A stretch of DNA of 22,420 nt. Source: Bacillota bacterium. Lineage in GTDB: Bacteria > Bacillota > Clostridia > Christensenellales > CAG-138. Positions 1 to 7,065 of this stretch are shown in pieces (the first letter of the stretch is position 1; every line of letters begins with the position of its first letter). The stretch covers positions 1-22,420 of the forward strand of contig JAEXEN010000012.1 of the NCBI GenBank assembly GCA_023400985.1, given 5' to 3'. The translations under genes and the position numbers were made by a program. The notes under the pieces were generated by a model, which was not told the DNA's origin, searched no databases, and saw nothing but the letters and a program-made list of their open reading frames with translations.

Positions 1-1295
1 CCCCTATGGGTATCCTCCGCGGCTATGAGGGGCCCGAGGTGCCGGATATCCAATACCGGCTCATGGAGCTCGGATATATGGATTACGACGAGCCCACCTC
101 TCTCTACGGCCCCATGACCAAGGACGCCGTGGAGCTTTTCCAGCGCCAAAGCGGCATGCAGGTGGACGGCATCGTGGGTCAATCCACTTATGACGCGCTC
201 ATGAGTGCAGACGCCCCCATCTACATGGTGTCTGAGGGCTCTACGGGCGACGACGTGCTCGCGCTCCAGTCCCGCTTAAGGGAGCTCGGCTACATCGAAT
301 CCGCGACGGGTTATTACGGCACCGACACCGCGGCCGCCGTCGTAAAATTCCAGCAGCGCAACAACCTGTCCGTGGACGGCATGATAGGCCCCGAAACCAA
401 GGAAATGCTCTTTAGTGGAGACGTTGTTGCCAACGCCATCTCCTACGGCGAAAACAGCGACGTCGTGAAACGCTATCAGTCGCGGCTTTATAAGCTCGGC
501 TACCTCACCACCGAGCCCGACGGCAACTTCGGCCACGATACTGTGGCCGCCGTGAAGCTCTTTCAGGAGCTCAACGGCCTCATTGCCGACGGCTACGTGG
601 GCCCCGAAACGAAATCACTTTTGATGTCGTCCGACGCGCAGCCCAACGCCATGACCATCGGCATGCGCGGCGACACGGTGGAACGCGTGCAAAAACAGTT
701 AAAAAAGCTCGGCTATCTTTCCTCCGCCACGGGTTATTACGGCTCCGATACCGAAAGCGCGGTGCGCGCCTTCCAGAAGCGCAACTCCCTTTCGAGTGAC
801 GGCAAGGTGGGCAAACATACCATGACGGTGTTGTTCTCGGACAACGCGAAAAAGGCTGCATCCACACCCGTCTCCAGCGGCGGCGATACGCCGGTCGCAA
901 CCTCGTCGCCCGTGTACACGCCCGCCGAAGGAGCAAGCGTGGATCGGTTCATCGAGGTGGCAAAGTCCAAGCTCGGCTGCCCTTACAGGACCGCCGGCAA
1001 AGGCCCCGATAAGTTCGACTGCTCCGGCTTCGTGTACTATTGCCTCAACCAGGCGGGCGTCAGGCAGAGCTATTTGACCTCGGCGGCCTGGCACAAGGTG
1101 ACCAAGTATCAAAAGATATCCTCCCTCTCGGACCTTAAGCGTGGAGACATCATCGTGTTCAAGGGCCATGTGGCCATCGCCTTGGGCGACGGCACCATGA
1201 TCCACGCGGGCAGCAGCGAGGGCAAGGTGTACATCAGCTCCTACAACACAAAATACTGGAAGAACTGCTTCTATGAGGCCTACAGGGTATTCTAG
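1..1295 (+). CDS. Peptidoglycan hydrolase: four PG-binding repeats plus NlpC/P60 domain (5' partial)
   Basis: Secreted or wall-bound enzyme expected to cleave peptide stems of peptidoglycan. Counting from the first ATG in the window (position 6), four PG_binding_1-like repeats lie at about residues 8-66, 80-136, 150-208 and 222-280. Each carries the pattern LQxxLxxLGY...YG..T..AV..FQ...GL..DG.VG..T. A Ser/Pro/Thr-rich linker (about 281-310) leads to a C-terminal NlpC/P60 domain (about 311-429). The Cys-His-His triad is visible: C339 in FDCSG, H388 in GHVAI and H400 in MIHAG, so the enzyme should be active. The frame is open to the window edge, no ribosome site can be seen, and no signal peptide is present, so the true N-terminus lies upstream. 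The fold assignment is secure; substrate bond and cellular role (division, growth or germination) cannot be told from here. Confidence 0.93.
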   Translation, partial: PMGILRGYEGPEVPDIQYRLMELGYMDYDEPTSLYGPMTKDAVELFQRQSGMQVDGIVGQSTYDALMSADAPIYMVSEGSTGDDVLALQSRLRELGYIESATGYYGTDTAAAVVKFQQRNNLSVDGMIGPETKEMLFSGDVVANAISYGENSDVVKRYQSRLYKLGYLTTEPDGNFGHDTVAAVKLFQELNGLIADGYVGPETKSLLMSSDAQPNAMTIGMRGDTVERVQKQLKKLGYLSSATGYYGSDTESAVRAFQKRNSLSSDGKVGKHTMTVLFSDNAKKAASTPVSSGGDTPVATSSPVYTPAEGASVDRFIEVAKSKLGCPYRTAGKGPDKFDCSGFVYYCLNQAGVRQSYLTSAAWHKVTKYQKISSLSDLKRGDIIVFKGHVAIALGDGTMIHAGSSEGKVYISSYNTKYWKNCFYEAYRVF

Positions 1296-1304
1296 CGCTC
1301 CGCT

Positions 1305-1354
1305 TTCGCGGAAATGTCGTACCGCCATTTCCGCGAAACCCTTCGGGGGGTTTT
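1305..1354 (+). terminator. Tandem hairpins after the NlpC/P60 gene, probable terminator
   Basis: A perfect 12-bp stem (1305-1316 with 1326-1337, 9-nt loop) begins 9 nt after the stop codon. It is followed by a second hairpin with arms AAACCC (1336-1341) and GGGTTT (1348-1353) ending in TTTT. The second has the form of an intrinsic terminator with a short U tract. The two share bases at 1336-1337, so they may form as alternatives. Confidence 0.6.
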
Positions 1355-1490
1355 CACATCCGCCTGTCGCGCTTCGGCGCTCCCACCCTTCGGGTACTAC
1401 TTGATATCGCCTTCGGCGACGTATTAAGGTTGCGGGCGGCGGATGTGAAAGGAACGAAATCCTTCGGATTTTATCCGTTTCGGCACGCGA
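1353..1490 (+). repeat. Structured intergenic repeat, copy 1
   Basis: A perfect 12-bp inverted repeat (TTCACATCCGCC at 1353-1364, complement at 1438-1449) encloses about 73 nt holding three small hairpins with TTCG-type loops: GCGC-TTCG-GCGC, ACCC-TTC-GGGT and TCGCC-TTC-GGCGA. The folded form would be a cloverleaf-like multibranch structure. The core TTAAGGTTGCGGGCGGC (about 1424-1440) followed by a GATG motif, and the T-rich sequence after it, recur in the same orientation at about 9097-9230. It could be a non-autonomous mobile repeat or a structured RNA; no coding sequence is evident. Confidence 0.55.
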
Positions 1491-1706
1491 GGCCATAGGC
1501 CTTGGCCGTAAGGGCTCCGGCTTTGCCGGACGCGCGCATGTCGCCGAAGCCGGAATTAAGGGGGCGAAGCCGAAGCGCCGCCTGTGGCGGATGAAGCGAG
1601 GCGGAAGCCCAGTAAGCAAGGGAGTACGCGACCTAAGGAGCAAGACGACCATTGCGAACTGCGAATGTGGCCCCTTAATAATCCCCGGAGTGTCGAGAGC
1701 TTACAG
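1491..1706. other. Gene-free GC-rich stretch with short inverted motifs
   Basis: No convincing gene was found. The stretch contains many short complementary motifs (for example CTCCGG-CTTTG-CCGGA and several CCGAAGCC/GGCTTCGG-like words). Open frames crossing it lack ribosome sites, recognisable domains or consistent codon use. It may be part of the same decayed repeat as the preceding feature. Confidence 0.4.
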
Positions 1707-1748
1707 CCCCCGAACCCCTGTAGGGGCGGATAGTATCCGCCCGCGGGG
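1707..1748. repeat. REP/MITE-like palindrome
   Basis: Perfect 9-bp palindromic arms GGGCGGATA (1724-1732) and TATCCGCCC (1734-1742) around one G. They are nested with CCCC (1715-1718), which can pair with GGGG at 1723-1726 or 1745-1748. From general familiarity, short elements of the form TAGGGGCGG...CCGCCCGC are dispersed in many gut Clostridia genomes. Only one copy is present here, so family membership is inferred. Confidence 0.5.
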
Positions 1749-1807
1749 TCATCCCCAAGACCATCTACGTCGCCACGGTGAACATACCATGAATTTTTAT
1801 CGGAAAT

Positions 1808-1839
1808 ATGCCCGCGCATTTTTCTTTTTGCGCGGGCAT
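1808..1839. other. 11-bp stem-loop abutting the DUF951 promoter
   Basis: Perfect stem ATGCCCGCGCA (1808-1818) with TGCGCGGGCAT (1829-1839) and a 10-nt T-rich loop. Its 3' arm ends on the T of the TG of the extended -10 element. There is no U tract downstream, so it is not a standard terminator for the plus strand. It may affect promoter access or block read-through. Confidence 0.55.
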
Positions 1840-1847
1840 GATATAAT
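1839..1847 (+). promoter_or_regulatory. Extended -10 promoter of the DUF951 gene (leaderless)
   Basis: TGATATAAT is a perfect extended -10 (TGnTATAAT). No good -35 hexamer sits 16-18 nt upstream, which an extended -10 can tolerate. Only 6 nt separate the TATAAT from the ATG at 1854, so transcription is predicted to begin at or next to the A of the start codon. Confidence 0.7.
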
Positions 1848-1853
1848 AGCCGC

Positions 1854-2063
1854 ATGATTGAAAAGTTTGAGCTTGGCGACCATGTGACCATGCGCAAGCC
1901 GCACGCATGCGGCGCGAATGAATGGGTCGTCGTCCGCACGGGCGCGGACGTCAAAATACGTTGCGTTTCCTGTAACCGCGTGGTGATGCTCGACCGCGGG
2001 GACTTTATAAAGCGCGCCAAAAAGAATTTGAGCGAAGGAGCAAGACAGCTTGAAGAAAACTAG
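1854..2063 (+). CDS. DUF951 family small zinc-binding-type protein
   Basis: A 69-residue protein matching the DUF951 family, small conserved Bacillota proteins of unknown function. Visible family signatures are LGD near residues 7-9, KPHACG at 15-20 with N-E-W following, and RCVSCNRVVMLDR at 36-48. C19, C37 and C40 could bind a metal. The start is fixed by homology (M-x3-5-LGD) and by a TATAAT ending 7 nt upstream, with no Shine-Dalgarno before the ATG. Its last codons overlap the downstream signal peptidase by 14 bp and contain that gene's ribosome site, so the two are translationally linked. Function is unknown; the family call is firm. Confidence 0.9.
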   Translation: MIEKFELGDHVTMRKPHACGANEWVVVRTGADVKIRCVSCNRVVMLDRGDFIKRAKKNLSEGARQLEEN

Positions 2064-2646
2064 GCTAAGCCGCCGCGAGCGCCGCCAATTTCTTGACGCG
2101 TCCGAACGGTTCCACAAAAATGACGCAAGCTATAAAAAGGCCGAAGATCTTAGTTTTTTTATATACGTGATACTGGTGGTGGTGTTTGCGTTGGCACTCC
2201 GCCTTTTCCTGTTCGAGCCCATCCGCGTGGAGGGCGAATCCATGATCAACACGCTTCAAAACGACGAGCAGATGTTTGTGGAAAAGATGAGCTACTGGTT
2301 CCGCACGCCCCAGCGCGGCGAGATCGTGATCGTTTACTACCCCGATCATACCGTATCCTGCGTGAAGCGCGTGATCGGCCTCTCAGGCGAAACCGTAGCC
2401 GTACAAGACGGCGCGGTGTATATAAACGGCAAGGCGCTCGACGAAAGCGCCTATTGGAACGATTATATGTTCGGCGATATGGCCCCCGTCACCGTGCCTC
2501 AAAACTGCATTTTTGTGATGGGCGACAACCGCAATTACTCTAGCGACAGTCGGGATCTTTTGACCGTCGGCCCCATACCGTATTGCCGCATCGTGGGCAG
2601 AGCCGCCTCCGTGATATGGCCCTTCGATGCGCACCGCGCGCTGTGA
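2050..2646 (+). CDS. Signal peptidase I (first of three tandem paralogues)
   Basis: Type I signal peptidase, which cleaves signal peptides from exported proteins at the outer face of the membrane. It has 198 residues, usual for Gram-positive enzymes. A single membrane anchor spans about residues 34-55 after a basic N-terminus. Box B has the Ser nucleophile S64 (GESM), box D the general base K106 (CVKRVIGL), and box E is MGDNR (157-161) followed by SxDSRD. All catalytic residues are present. The TTG start is chosen because GAAGGAG (2034-2040) lies 9 nt upstream. The gene overlaps DUF951 by 14 bp, and its stop overlaps the next gene's GTG as GTGA. It is close in sequence to the third paralogue at 3223. 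Confidence 0.95.
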   Translation: MKKTRLSRRERRQFLDASERFHKNDASYKKAEDLSFFIYVILVVVFALALRLFLFEPIRVEGESMINTLQNDEQMFVEKMSYWFRTPQRGEIVIVYYPDHTVSCVKRVIGLSGETVAVQDGAVYINGKALDESAYWNDYMFGDMAPVTVPQNCIFVMGDNRNYSSDSRDLLTVGPIPYCRIVGRAASVIWPFDAHRAL

Positions 2647-3191
2647 GCGGGGCGCGCGTCAAGCGCAACCGCCGCGAATATAAGCGGTTGCGCGTTTATA
2701 CGTGGCTTTATTCCGTCGGCGCGGCGCTTGTTTTTTGCGCGCTCTTTTTCATCTTCGCGGTGAATGGCCTGCGCGTGAGCGACACGAGCATGGCGCCTTT
2801 TTTCAAGCAGGGCGACGTACTCCTCATAAACCGCCTATCGCAGGTCTTCTTGACCCCCTCGCGCGGCGACGTGTTCGCGTTTCATGAGGAGGATGCTTCC
2901 GTTTACCTCGGCCGCATTTTGGCGCTTCCCGGGGAAAGCGTGGAGATACGCGGCGGAAGCATCTATATAAACGGCGTGCTGCTCGACGAGAGCGCCTACG
3001 CGCCGGCCGCGTGCGCGGACATGGTTAAAGTCACGCTCGATAGCGGCGAGTTCTTCTTGCTGCCGGATTTAAGGCCGCAAGCCGCGTTTTCGCCCGACAC
3101 ATTCGTCGTTCCCTACGAGCGCCTCGTAGGACGTGCCGCGCTTCGCGTGGCGCCGCTTGAAAGCATGAATTTGTTTGTGAAAAACGAGTGA
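2643..3191 (+). CDS. Signal-peptidase-I-like protein lacking catalytic residues (probable pseudoenzyme)
   Basis: A 182-residue membrane-anchored protein of the signal peptidase I fold: basic N-terminus, one hydrophobic segment (about 22-41), Ser box SDTSMAP (S49), RGDV, LPGESVEIRGGSIYING. The general-base lysine is missing: VKRVIGLPGE of the flanking paralogues becomes YLGRILALPGE, with G90 at the Lys position. The MGDNR/SxDSR box is replaced by LLPDLRPQAAFSPD. It is therefore unlikely to cleave signal peptides by the Ser/Lys mechanism. GTG 2643 is chosen because it makes a 4-bp GTGA overlap with the preceding stop, implying coupled translation. An in-frame ATG at 2616 and TTG at 2583 would overlap further. 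The frame is intact, so this is not simple decay. A role as regulator, chaperone or scaffold is speculation. Confidence 0.85.
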   Translation: MSGARVKRNRREYKRLRVYTWLYSVGAALVFCALFFIFAVNGLRVSDTSMAPFFKQGDVLLINRLSQVFLTPSRGDVFAFHEEDASVYLGRILALPGESVEIRGGSIYINGVLLDESAYAPAACADMVKVTLDSGEFFLLPDLRPQAAFSPDTFVVPYERLVGRAALRVAPLESMNLFVKNE

Positions 3192-3222
3192 CGATAAAGT
3201 GAGGTAGGGGGGGCGGAAAGGT

Positions 3223-3819
3223 TTGCAAACTTCAGAGTTACCCAAGCGCGAAAAAAGAGCTTTCCTCGATGCGTCCGCGCGGTTCCACAAGGACGATGAA
3301 GCCTATAAAAGCGCCGAAAACCGGAGCCTGTTTTTCTACGTGGCGCTCGTAGCGGTGTTTGCGCTGGCGTTCCGCCTTTTCATATTCGAGCCCATCCGCG
3401 TGGACGGCCCCTCCATGGAAAGCACGCTTTTTAACAATGAGCAGATGTTCGTAGAGAAAGCAAGCTTCTGGTTTGAAGCGCCCAAGCACGGCGAGATCGT
3501 GATCGTCTACTATCCCGGCTATACAATCCCCGCAGTGAAGCGCGTGATCGGCCTTCCGGGCGAGACCGTGGCCGTAACGGACGGCGCGGTATATGTAAAC
3601 GGCGCGGCCATAGATGAAAGTGCGTATTGGAACGGTTTCATTTTGGGCGATATGGCCCCTGTCGCCGTGCCGGAAAACTGCATTTTCGTGATGGGCGACA
3701 ACCGCAATAACAGCAAGGACAGCCGGGATCTTCTTGAAGTCGGTCCCATACCGTATTACCGCATCGTAGGCAGGGCGCGCGCCGTGATATGGCCGGCCTC
3801 GAACTTCCGTCCCCTGTAA
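3223..3819 (+). CDS. Signal peptidase I (third tandem paralogue)
   Basis: A 198-residue type I signal peptidase nearly collinear with the protein at 2050. It has a membrane anchor at about 36-55, Ser nucleophile S64 (DGPSM), general base K106 (AVKRVIGLPGE) and MGDNRNNSKDSRD near 157-169. The two share long identical stretches (for example RLFxFEPIRV and AVYxNG...DESAYWN), indicating gene duplication. The TTG start sits behind a purine-rich site (GGGGGGGCGGAAAGG, ending about 3221), and the N-terminus aligns with that of the first copy. It lies 31 bp after the pseudoenzyme gene, in the same transcription unit. Two active copies may differ in substrate range or dosage. Confidence 0.95.
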   Translation: MQTSELPKREKRAFLDASARFHKDDEAYKSAENRSLFFYVALVAVFALAFRLFIFEPIRVDGPSMESTLFNNEQMFVEKASFWFEAPKHGEIVIVYYPGYTIPAVKRVIGLPGETVAVTDGAVYVNGAAIDESAYWNGFILGDMAPVAVPENCIFVMGDNRNNSKDSRDLLEVGPIPYYRIVGRARAVIWPASNFRPL

Positions 3820-3854
3820 AACACTCTTCCTATTTTTGATAAAGGTGGTAAACC

Positions 3855-5153
3855 GTGAGCATAGTGGTGGAAACGGATAACAGATGGTTCCCCCTCGATA
3901 ACGCGGCAAAGCTTTATCCCGCGATCGCAAACCCAAAGCACAGCTGCGTGTTCCGCATCAGCGTAAATATGGAGAAGCCCGTGAACCGCGCTTTTTTGCA
4001 GCGCGCCGTAGAGGATCTGAAGCCGCGCTTCCCCACGCTGTACGTGCGTATCAGGCGCGGTCTTTTTTGGAACTATTACGAATACAACGAGCGCATGCCC
4101 AAGGTGCGGGCTGAATCGCCCTACATGAACGCGCATATCGATACGCTTTTGAATAACGGCTACCATTTTACGGTGTTCTATTACAACAATCGCATCACGC
4201 TTGAAACCTTTCACAGCCTTTGCGACGGCACGGGTGCGCTCGAATTTTTAAAGGCCATCGCCTACCGCTATTTGGAGCTGGTGGGAAACGAGCTTTCCCC
4301 CGATGATCTCGTGCTCACCGTAAACGAGAAGCCCTCGGCCGCCGAAACGGAAGACAGCTTTTTGAAATGCTTTACGGGCTCGCCCACCGACCGCGGCGAA
4401 GTAAAGCATGCCTACCGCCTGCAGGGCACCCGCATTTCCGCCATGGGCGGCCACGGCGCCATCAACGGCAAGCTCGACGTGAACGCGGCGCTCGCCGCCG
4501 CAAGAAAGCACGGCGCGACGCTCACGCAGTACCTCACCGCTGCGCTCATCTACGCCGTTTACAAGTCCGACCCGTTCATCCAACGTTCCAAGCGCCCCAT
4601 CAACATATGCGTGCCGGTGAATATGCGCCGCTATTACGACTCAAAAACGCTCCGCAATTTCTCTCTCTTTTTCCACGCAAGCATCCCCTGCAAGCACCTC
4701 GAGCTTACGTTTGAGGATATTCTTTCGCTCGTCAAGGGTCAGTTCGCCTTTGAAACAAAAAAAGAAAAACTCCAAGGGTATTTGAACGCCAACGTGGCCG
4801 CGGAAAAGAATATCGCCCTAAGGCTCTGCCCGCTGCCCATCAAGATTTTGGCGCTTCGCATCACCAATCATATGCTCGGCTCCCTTCTTTCCACCGTAAC
4901 GCTATCGAACCTTGGAGACGTACGGCTGCCCGAAAGCATGGCAAAGCATATAAAGGATTTCGACTTTAACCTTTCGGTAGGCGACCAACTCACCCACGGC
5001 GTCGGCGTGATCACCTGCAACGGGCGGCTCACGATCAGCATACTTCGAAGCCTCTACGAGACCGAATTTGAACGCCAATTTTTCACGTTCCTTGCAGGCG
5101 AGGAGCTCGAGATCGAGATACAAAGCAATTTAAGGGAAAACTATGATTTCTGA
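3855..5153 (+). CDS. Condensation-domain-like acyltransferase (alcohol acetyltransferase-like)
   Basis: A 432-residue protein of the CoA-dependent acyltransferase superfamily, which includes NRPS condensation domains, alcohol acetyltransferases and wax-ester-type enzymes. The diagnostic HxxxDG motif is present as HSLCDG (H120, D124, G125), flanked by the expected N-terminal half (FRIS...LxxAVEDLxxRFP) and C-terminal half (INICVPVNMR...; LSNLGDV about residue 353). There is no signal peptide or membrane segment. The GTG start follows AAAGGTGG (3841-3848) with good spacing. Its end overlaps the next gene, a zinc-ribbon membrane protein, by 11 bp, so the two are probably made together and may act together at the membrane, for example acylating a lipid or glycan. 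The true acceptor is unknown. Confidence 0.75.
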   Translation: MSIVVETDNRWFPLDNAAKLYPAIANPKHSCVFRISVNMEKPVNRAFLQRAVEDLKPRFPTLYVRIRRGLFWNYYEYNERMPKVRAESPYMNAHIDTLLNNGYHFTVFYYNNRITLETFHSLCDGTGALEFLKAIAYRYLELVGNELSPDDLVLTVNEKPSAAETEDSFLKCFTGSPTDRGEVKHAYRLQGTRISAMGGHGAINGKLDVNAALAAARKHGATLTQYLTAALIYAVYKSDPFIQRSKRPINICVPVNMRRYYDSKTLRNFSLFFHASIPCKHLELTFEDILSLVKGQFAFETKKEKLQGYLNANVAAEKNIALRLCPLPIKILALRITNHMLGSLLSTVTLSNLGDVRLPESMAKHIKDFDFNLSVGDQLTHGVGVITCNGRLTISILRSLYETEFERQFFTFLAGEELEIEIQSNLRENYDF

Positions 5154-5841
5154 ACTGCAATACTGCGAGACCTGCAAGGTCTCCATCTCCACAAAAACGG
5201 ATATATGCCCGCTCTGCCACGAAAAGCTGCCCGCGCGTCAGGACGCAAAGCTTGTCGAGACCTATCCCGACTTTGCGCCGTTCAAGCGGCGCAGCCGCCT
5301 GCTTGCGCTTATCTTCAGCGGCGTCTGCGCGCTCATCATCGTTGTTTGCGTGCTTGTTAACCTTCTTACGTGGAACGGCCACCTTTGGAGCGCACTCGTT
5401 ACAGCGCCCGCGCTCTACGTATGGATTTGCGGCCTCATTACCTTCAAAAAGCGCATACATCTGGGGCTTAAGCTCATGGCGCACGCCATCGGCATCGCTT
5501 CCATGCTCGTAGCGATCAACACGTTTAGCGGGAGCGCCCAAATCGTGACCCACGCGAGCTGGGCCGTTTCTTATTCGATGCCGTTCATCTTCATCGGCTT
5601 CATCTTAGCCATCAATGTGCTCATGATACGCAAGCGCCACACATTAAGAGATTATGTGATCTCGCAGATATCCCTTTGCGTGATCGGCTTCATCCCGCTT
5701 CTTCTCGTTCTTCTCGGCGTGGCACAGCCCATTTACCCAAGCATACTCGCCGCCGCCTGCTCGGCGCTCACCATCGGCGGGCTTTTCCTGTTCGGCAGAA
5801 AAAACGTGACCGCGGAGCTCAATAAGAAGTTCCATATTTGA
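5143..5841 (+). CDS. Zinc-ribbon polytopic membrane protein (DUF6320-like)
   Basis: A 232-residue protein with an N-terminal zinc-ribbon knuckle pair (CETC at about 8-11 and CPLC at about 24-27), then six hydrophobic segments (roughly LLALIFSGV..., ALVTAPALYV..., LGLKLMAHAI..., AVSYSMPFIF..., VISQISLCVI..., ILAAACSALT...). It resembles proteins labelled DUF6320, which I recall occurring next to acetyltransferase-like genes; that label is from memory. It overlaps the preceding acyltransferase gene by 11 bp, strong evidence of a paired function. It converges on queT with only 3 bp between stop codons and no terminator hairpin in the gap. No enzymatic motif is visible. Confidence 0.7.
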   Translation: MISELQYCETCKVSISTKTDICPLCHEKLPARQDAKLVETYPDFAPFKRRSRLLALIFSGVCALIIVVCVLVNLLTWNGHLWSALVTAPALYVWICGLITFKKRIHLGLKLMAHAIGIASMLVAINTFSGSAQIVTHASWAVSYSMPFIFIGFILAINVLMIRKRHTLRDYVISQISLCVIGFIPLLLVLLGVAQPIYPSILAAACSALTIGGLFLFGRKNVTAELNKKFHI

Positions 5842-5844
5842 TGC

Positions 5845-6324
5845 TCAGTCAAACAGTTTCCTTCCGAACTTCTTAAATCCGAACAGAAGCGGCATACCGA
5901 GCGCATAGCAGGAGATGGTCTGCCCCGCCCCCACATAGAGAGCGCTTATTTCCCACGGAACGCCCACCTGGTATACATAAGTGAGAAGATACCCCACGAT
6001 CGCGGCGTTGAAGAGGACCGCCGGAAGCGGCGCAAGCCATTTCGACAGGCCCGCTTTTTTTATGCCGTACGTCGCCACCGCGGCAAGAAGCGTGGCAAGG
6101 CTGCCGAAGACCACATCCCAGATTGGGCTGCCCATGATGAGGTTTGCAATAAAACAGCCGATGAAAAGCCCCGGCACGGCGGCGGGCGTGAAATACGGAA
6201 GCACGCAAAGCGCCTCCGACACGCGAAGCTGCATGAGGCCGGAACTTATCGGCTGTACGGCGAGCGTAAGTAAAACGTAGAGCGCCCCGATGAGGGCGCC
6301 CCTTACGACGGATTTGACGCTCAT
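5845..6324 (-). CDS. queT: QueT family queuosine-precursor transporter S component
   Basis: A 159-residue integral membrane protein with about five or six hydrophobic helices, matching the QueT family of ECF-type substrate-binding (S) components for queuosine precursors. The characteristic run MQLRVSEALCVLPYFTP is present near residue 31, followed by AVPGLFIGC..ANL and DVVFGSLATLLAA. It would need the shared ECF energising module encoded elsewhere. The ATG lies 6 bp after the stop of the DUF1858 gene with no clear Shine-Dalgarno, suggesting translational coupling. No preQ1 riboswitch was seen in the leader of this two-gene unit, although such switches often precede queT. Confidence 0.9.
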   Translation of the reverse strand: MSVKSVVRGALIGALYVLLTLAVQPISSGLMQLRVSEALCVLPYFTPAAVPGLFIGCFIANLIMGSPIWDVVFGSLATLLAAVATYGIKKAGLSKWLAPLPAVLFNAAIVGYLLTYVYQVGVPWEISALYVGAGQTISCYALGMPLLFGFKKFGRKLFD

Positions 6325-6330
6325 CGCGCG

Positions 6331-6540
6331 TTACGCGTTCTGCGCTTCAAGATACTGGTTGATCTTGCCCTCGAGGCTGTCGGCGTCGATGCCATGCACG
6401 GCGCAGGCCTGCTCGAGGTCCTCTCCGTGGGCCATGATGCAGCCCAGGCAATGCATGCCCGCGGCCATGAGAATATCGGCGATACCGCCATCTACCTTTA
6501 AGATCTCCGCGATGGTCATATTTTTGTTGATGGTTGCCAT
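6331..6540 (-). CDS. DUF1858 domain small protein
   Basis: A 69-residue protein matching the DUF1858 family, small proteins often described as redox-disulfide domains associated with hybrid-cluster proteins. It shows the pattern MTIAEIL....G.ADILMAAGMHCLGC, with C-x-x-C at about residues 31-34 (HCLGC), then a second conserved helix (EDLEQACAVHGID). The CxxC suggests redox or metal binding. The start is supported by AAAGGAAG about 7 nt upstream on the minus strand. It is the first gene of a pair with queT. No direct link between the two functions is evident. Confidence 0.88.
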   Translation of the reverse strand: MATINKNMTIAEILKVDGGIADILMAAGMHCLGCIMAHGEDLEQACAVHGIDADSLEGKINQYLEAQNA

Positions 6541-6612
6541 AGTAAATCTTCCTTTCCGAGTGTGTTTTTAGTGTATCACAGATTTATGGAGAAAACACCT
6601 GTTTCTTGCTTC

Positions 6613-7047
6613 CTAACTTTTCGCCTCAAATTTACAGCCGCATTTTGTGCAGGTGACGCGAATCTTTCCCTTGCCGCGCGGCACCCTTAGCTTTTGGGAG
6701 CACTGCGGGCACACGAGGTATTTGAATTTACGGCGTTCCTGCGAGAACGAGCGCACATTGCCCGAGCGCTTTTTAAAGCCGCCTGTTTTAAACGTCCTGC
6801 GCCACCATAGTACAACGTTGTTTTCAAGCCGCATATATTGATTGAGCTCCTGCTGCCGCGCGTAGAAATTGCGTGAGAACATGCGCAAAACGCCCAGAAT
6901 CAGCAGTATCCATGAAAGGACGCTCGTCGCCGTGGAGGCCGTGGGCGCCTTTATGAGCGAAAACACGAGCGAGAGCGCACTCATCACGAGCGCTGCGATA
7001 AAAATCGTGCGGTTCAGCTTGTCGTGCCCATATCTGCCCTGAAACAT
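6613..7047 (-). CDS. Two-helix membrane protein with C-terminal zinc ribbon
   Basis: A 144-residue protein of unknown function. Two hydrophobic helices (about 13-33 and 38-57) are followed by a basic, aromatic cytoplasmic segment (about 60-108) and a C-terminal zinc ribbon with CPQC (near 112-115) and CTKCGCKF (near 132-139). The fold suggests a membrane-tethered metal-binding module, but I do not recognise a named family. It starts 18 bp after the GH13 gene stop, with AAGGGA as ribosome site inside that gap, so it is co-transcribed with the amylase gene. No sequence feature ties it to starch use. Confidence 0.75.
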   Translation of the reverse strand: MFQGRYGHDKLNRTIFIAALVMSALSLVFSLIKAPTASTATSVLSWILLILGVLRMFSRNFYARQQELNQYMRLENNVVLWWRRTFKTGGFKKRSGNVRSFSQERRKFKYLVCPQCSQKLRVPRGKGKIRVTCTKCGCKFEAKS

Positions 7048-7065
7048 ATTCGATCCCTTGCTTTT

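Noticed and set aside
699..1652. 317-residue minus-strand open frame opposite the NlpC/P60 gene
   Set aside because: It is a GC-rich shadow of the peptidoglycan hydrolase, running into a repeat-rich intergenic stretch, with no family signature.
1296..1853. CRISPR array in the repeat-rich intergenic region
   Set aside because: There are no evenly spaced identical direct repeats with unique spacers; the repeats are hairpins and palindromes.
1591..1857. 88-residue open frame across the intergenic repeats before DUF951
   Set aside because: It runs through the palindrome and the promoter hairpin, ends inside the DUF951 start, and has no ribosome site or domain.
6541..6612. preQ1 riboswitch upstream of the DUF1858-queT unit
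   Set aside because: I looked for the small C-rich pseudoknot typical of preQ1 switches and saw no match in this short leader.
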